Source: Bacteroidota bacterium
GTDB lineage: Bacteria; Bacteroidota; Bacteroidia; Chitinophagales; Chitinophagaceae
Length of the DNA: 64,000 nt
Assembly (NCBI GenBank): GCA_018267615.1
Contig: JAFDYD010000028.1
Span: 29,516-93,515, forward strand
Direction: 5' to 3'
Positions 61,533 through 64,000 of the stretch are shown here, one piece after another; positions within the stretch are counted from its first letter, which is position 1, and the number at the start of each line of letters is the position of its first letter. The notes beneath the pieces were generated by a model, which was not told the DNA's origin, ran no database searches, and worked only from the letters and a program-made list of their open reading frames with translations. The translations under genes and the position numbers were made by a program.

Positions 61533-62264
61533 TTACGACTTCGGCATATCAAAAATTTTTGGATCGATATCCTTATTGATCTCGACTTTTTTCACCGTAA
61601 CAGTTAATGAAATCCCCTGCGGAAGATCAATCTGCTGCTTCATCGGAAATGCATAACCGAAATCTGTTTTCTGATAATCCAAAAATCCGATTGTCGTTTC
61701 TATTTGTTGTCCATTAGCGCTAACTGCAGTCACAGCACGCACAGCGTAGTTGGTTGCAGAATCAATATAATATGTAATTACTGCGCTATCTTTTGTTGTC
61801 AATTTTAATTTATATGTACTTGCATTATTTATTTTTTCTTTACCAAGCAATTCCAGTTTACTTCCTTTGGCGGCGTAATCGATAAATCCTGCGCCCAATA
61901 CCGAATATTGCAATTCACCTCCTTTCAACATATCTTTTGGAAGTTCTTCCGGAGCAGACTGACCCATTAATGGATTCACAGACCATCCGCCTTTATCTGT
62001 AATGCACTGAACTATTTTTTGTCCGCTGAAATCGGTTTCGGATTTATATGCTTTTCCACTTACGATGTAAGTTGTGCTCGCCGCTTCATTACCCATCACA
62101 TCCAAAGAACTTTCATAATAAAGAGTTTTGATACTATTTAATTTGTCTTTTCCGCCGATGGCAGCAATATATTTATTGATAATTTCATCCGCAGTCTGTG
62201 CTTTGGCAACCATAGCAATCGTAACTACGGCAAAAAAAATAAATCCAGTTTTAAGTGCTTTCAT
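61533..62264 (-). CDS. Periplasmic lipoprotein-sorting-like protein (LolA-like fold)
   Basis: A 243-residue protein with a signal peptide (TGFIFFAVVTIAMVAKAQ), then TADEIINKYIAAIGGKDKLNSIKTLYYESS, a start shared by many Bacteroidota proteins annotated as outer membrane lipoprotein-sorting related. The body has alternating strands (TYKLKLTTKDSAVITYYIDSATNYAVRAV, ISLTVTVKKVEINKDIDPKIFDMP) that fit a LolA-like half-barrel. It may bind lipid; no specific function is known. Divergent from the ade gene. Confidence 0.78.
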   Translation of the reverse strand: MKALKTGFIFFAVVTIAMVAKAQTADEIINKYIAAIGGKDKLNSIKTLYYESSLDVMGNEAASTTYIVSGKAYKSETDFSGQKIVQCITDKGGWSVNPLMGQSAPEELPKDMLKGGELQYSVLGAGFIDYAAKGSKLELLGKEKINNASTYKLKLTTKDSAVITYYIDSATNYAVRAVTAVSANGQQIETTIGFLDYQKTDFGYAFPMKQQIDLPQGISLTVTVKKVEINKDIDPKIFDMPKS

Positions 62265-62345
62265 TGTAGAAGTTTTGATTTGTTTATCAGAATATGATTA
62301 GCTTTTGTAACATTATTTCCTAAATTTCCAATCGAAAATAGAATT

Positions 62346-64000
62346 ATGAATGTACGTATTAAAAGCAATGTGGTGGATATTTTGGCGGAAAAAATTTATC
62401 CGGCCGAAATAATTGTGGAGCATGGAAATATCGTTTCAATCCAGCCGCTGTCAAAAGATATTTTACCTGGTTCATCAGATTATCCATCAAATTATATTTT
62501 ACCTGGTTTTATCGATGCGCATGTGCATGTTGAAAGTTCGATGTTAATTCCATCAGAATTTGCACGGCTCGCAGTAACCCATGGCACAATAGCAACCGTG
62601 AGCGACCCGCACGAAATTGCAAATGTATGCGGAATAGACGGTGTTGAATTCATGATTGAAAACAGCAAAACAGTTCCTTTTCATTTTAATTTCGGAGCGC
62701 CTAGTTGTGTTCCTGCTACAACATTCGAAACCGCCGGAGCAATACTTGATGCTGCGGCCATATCATCACTCCTAAAAAGGAAAGAAATAAAATATCTTAG
62801 TGAGATGATGAACTTTCCGGGAGTATTAAACAATGATCCCGATGTAATGAAAAAAATCGCCGCCGCAAAACTTGAAGGAAAACCGATCGACGGACATGCT
62901 CCGGGTTTGAGAGGTGAAACAGCAAAAAAATATATCGATGCAGGCATCACCACGGATCACGAATGTTTTACAAAAGAAGAGGCGCTCGATAAACTGAAGT
63001 ACGGAATGAAAATCATTATCCGTGAGGGAAGTGCAGCAAAAAACTTTGAAGCGTTGATTGAATTGCTGAACGATTATCCCGACAAAATAATGTTTTGCAG
63101 CGATGATAAACATCCCGACAGCCTTGTTGCCGGGCATATCAATCAACTTTGCGCGCGGGCTGTTGCAAAAGGAATCAACGTTTTTAAAGTGCTAAAAGCT
63201 GCCTGCATCAATCCTGTTTTCCATTATCAACTGAACGTCGGATTATTGAGAAAAAATGATCCCGCAGATTTCATTATCGTGAAAGACTTGAAAAATTTTG
63301 AATCAATCAATACGTACATCAAAGGGCAACTGGTTGCTGAAAATGGAAAATCGTTGATTAATACTGCGGCAACTGCCAATAAAAAAACAAATCAACCAGA
63401 TCGCAGGATAAATAATTTTGATTGTAGTAAAAAAAATCCCGCTGATTTTATTTATTCGACCTCATTTGAAAAAGAAGTAACCATCTCCGTGATTGAAGCG
63501 CTTGATGGACAATTGATCACCAATAAATTCATCACACAATTAAAAATCAGCGATGGACAGATTAAATCAGATCCTGAAAAAGATATTTTGAAGATTGTAG
63601 TTGTAAATCGTTATCGCAACGCCCCTGTAGCAAAAGCATTTATTAAAAACTTCGGATTAAAAAAAGGCGCCATTGCTTCTTCGGTTGCCCATGACAGTCA
63701 TAATATCGTAGCCGTCGGCGTATCTGACGAATCCATTTGTGAAGCTGTCAATCTTATTATTGAAAAAAAAGGCGGAGTAAGCTGCGTCGACGATGAAAAT
63801 AGAATAATTCTCGCCTTGCCAGTCGCGGGATTAATGAGCGATGAGGATGGCTACAAAGTCGCAAGTGCTTATACCGCCATCGATGCCATGGCCAAAAAAT
63901 CCGGATCAACATTATCGGCTCCATTTATGACACTCTCTTTTATGGCATTACTTGTTATCCCTCATCTAAAATTAAGCGACCTGGGACTTTTTGATGGAGA
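62346..64000 (+). CDS. ade: Adenine deaminase, 3' end outside the window
   Basis: A metal-dependent amidohydrolase that converts adenine to hypoxanthine. From the ATG at 62346 the frame is open to the window end (551 codons). Residues near the start read [19 protein letters not shown], then [15 protein letters not shown] with the first metal-binding Hx[21 protein letters not shown] and the catalytic SDDKHPDS stretch. The C-terminal barrel part ([26 protein letters not shown]) is also typical. The family is usually about 540-600 residues, so only a short end is missing. Confidence 0.93.
   Translation, partial: MNVRIKSNVVDILAEKIYPAEIIVEHGNIVSIQPLSKDILPGSSDYPSNYILPGFIDAHVHVESSMLIPSEFARLAVTHGTIATVSDPHEIANVCGIDGVEFMIENSKTVPFHFNFGAPSCVPATTFETAGAILDAAAISSLLKRKEIKYLSEMMNFPGVLNNDPDVMKKIAAAKLEGKPIDGHAPGLRGETAKKYIDAGITTDHECFTKEEALDKLKYGMKIIIREGSAAKNFEALIELLNDYPDKIMFCSDDKHPDSLVAGHINQLCARAVAKGINVFKVLKAACINPVFHYQLNVGLLRKNDPADFIIVKDLKNFESINTYIKGQLVAENGKSLINTAATANKKTNQPDRRINNFDCSKKNPADFIYSTSFEKEVTISVIEALDGQLITNKFITQLKISDGQIKSDPEKDILKIVVVNRYRNAPVAKAFIKNFGLKKGAIASSVAHDSHNIVAVGVSDESICEAVNLIIEKKGGVSCVDDENRIILALPVAGLMSDEDGYKVASAYTAIDAMAKKSGSTLSAPFMTLSFMALLVIPHLKLSDLGLFDG

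Noticed and set aside
1..64000. CRISPR array
   Set aside because: No regularly spaced direct repeats with unique spacers were seen. The repeats here are palindromes with arms made of near-tandem words, and there are no cas genes.
1..64000. tRNA, rRNA or tmRNA genes
   Set aside because: I found no cloverleaf with conserved GTTC-type T-loop and CCA end, and no rRNA-like conserved block. A covariance-model search would be decisive.

Overview
This 64 kb window is a chromosomal segment of a Bacteroidota bacterium, most likely of the Chitinophagaceae. The signs are an ECF sigma / FecR / SusC (with STN domain) / SusD locus, a short RpoD without region 1.1, DUF3098 next to ftsX, PorT beside ubiE, the lineage form of class I dihydroorotase, and promoters of the TAnnTTTG type. 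The DNA is AT-rich. I saw no rRNA, tRNA, CRISPR array, integrase or intact transposase.

Layout. 1-3.8 kb: a CoA-binding protein, a secreted pair that includes a metzincin-like protein lacking its catalytic Glu, an RNase H-like protein and EngB. 3.9-10.8 kb: ECF sigma factor, FecR anti-sigma factor, SusC and SusD, a trans-envelope signalling and uptake unit. 11-21.6 kb: UbiE/MenG, PorT, outer-membrane barrels, dihydroorotase, a MutS-like ATPase, a DUF3179 protein and a ComM-like AAA ATPase. 21.7-36.9 kb: a surface polysaccharide locus with a phosphoglycosyl transferase, flippase, chain-length regulator, two Wzy/ligase-type membrane proteins, seven glycosyltransferases (one GT11 fucosyltransferase) and several methyltransferases. 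37-44 kb: MsbA-like exporter, DUF983, MBL hydrolase, Atg22-like MFS protein, UppP, DUF3098 and FtsX. 44.4-64 kb: LeuRS, RimM, S16, Ffh, a broken GxxExxY gene, RpoD, LptF/G permease, CDF transporter, M20 peptidase, Hsp15-like S4 protein, TrmD, TylF-type methyltransferase, a LamG lipoprotein and adenine deaminase, which runs off the window.

The most striking feature is not a gene. At least ten intergenic gaps hold long, nearly perfect inverted repeats with arms of about 20-84 nt, built from short quasi-tandem words. Two (2379-2542 and 18472-18644) are copies of one MITE-like element with related arms and a related loop, in opposite orientations. Three others (10875-10968, 16971-17082, 38861-38952) share a second word family. 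Most follow a stop codon and precede the next promoter. A separate GC-rich palindrome sits in frame inside leuS, eight residues before KMSKS. Several genes have a TAnnTT(T/C)G box only 3-5 nt before the ATG, which predicts leaderless mRNAs. The ftsX/leuS gap holds two back-to-back promoter boxes within one palindrome.

Working together, the polysaccharide genes, UppP, MsbA-like and LptF/G-like proteins form a cell-envelope theme. The sigma/FecR/SusCD unit has no linked glycoside hydrolase, so its ligand cannot be told from context.
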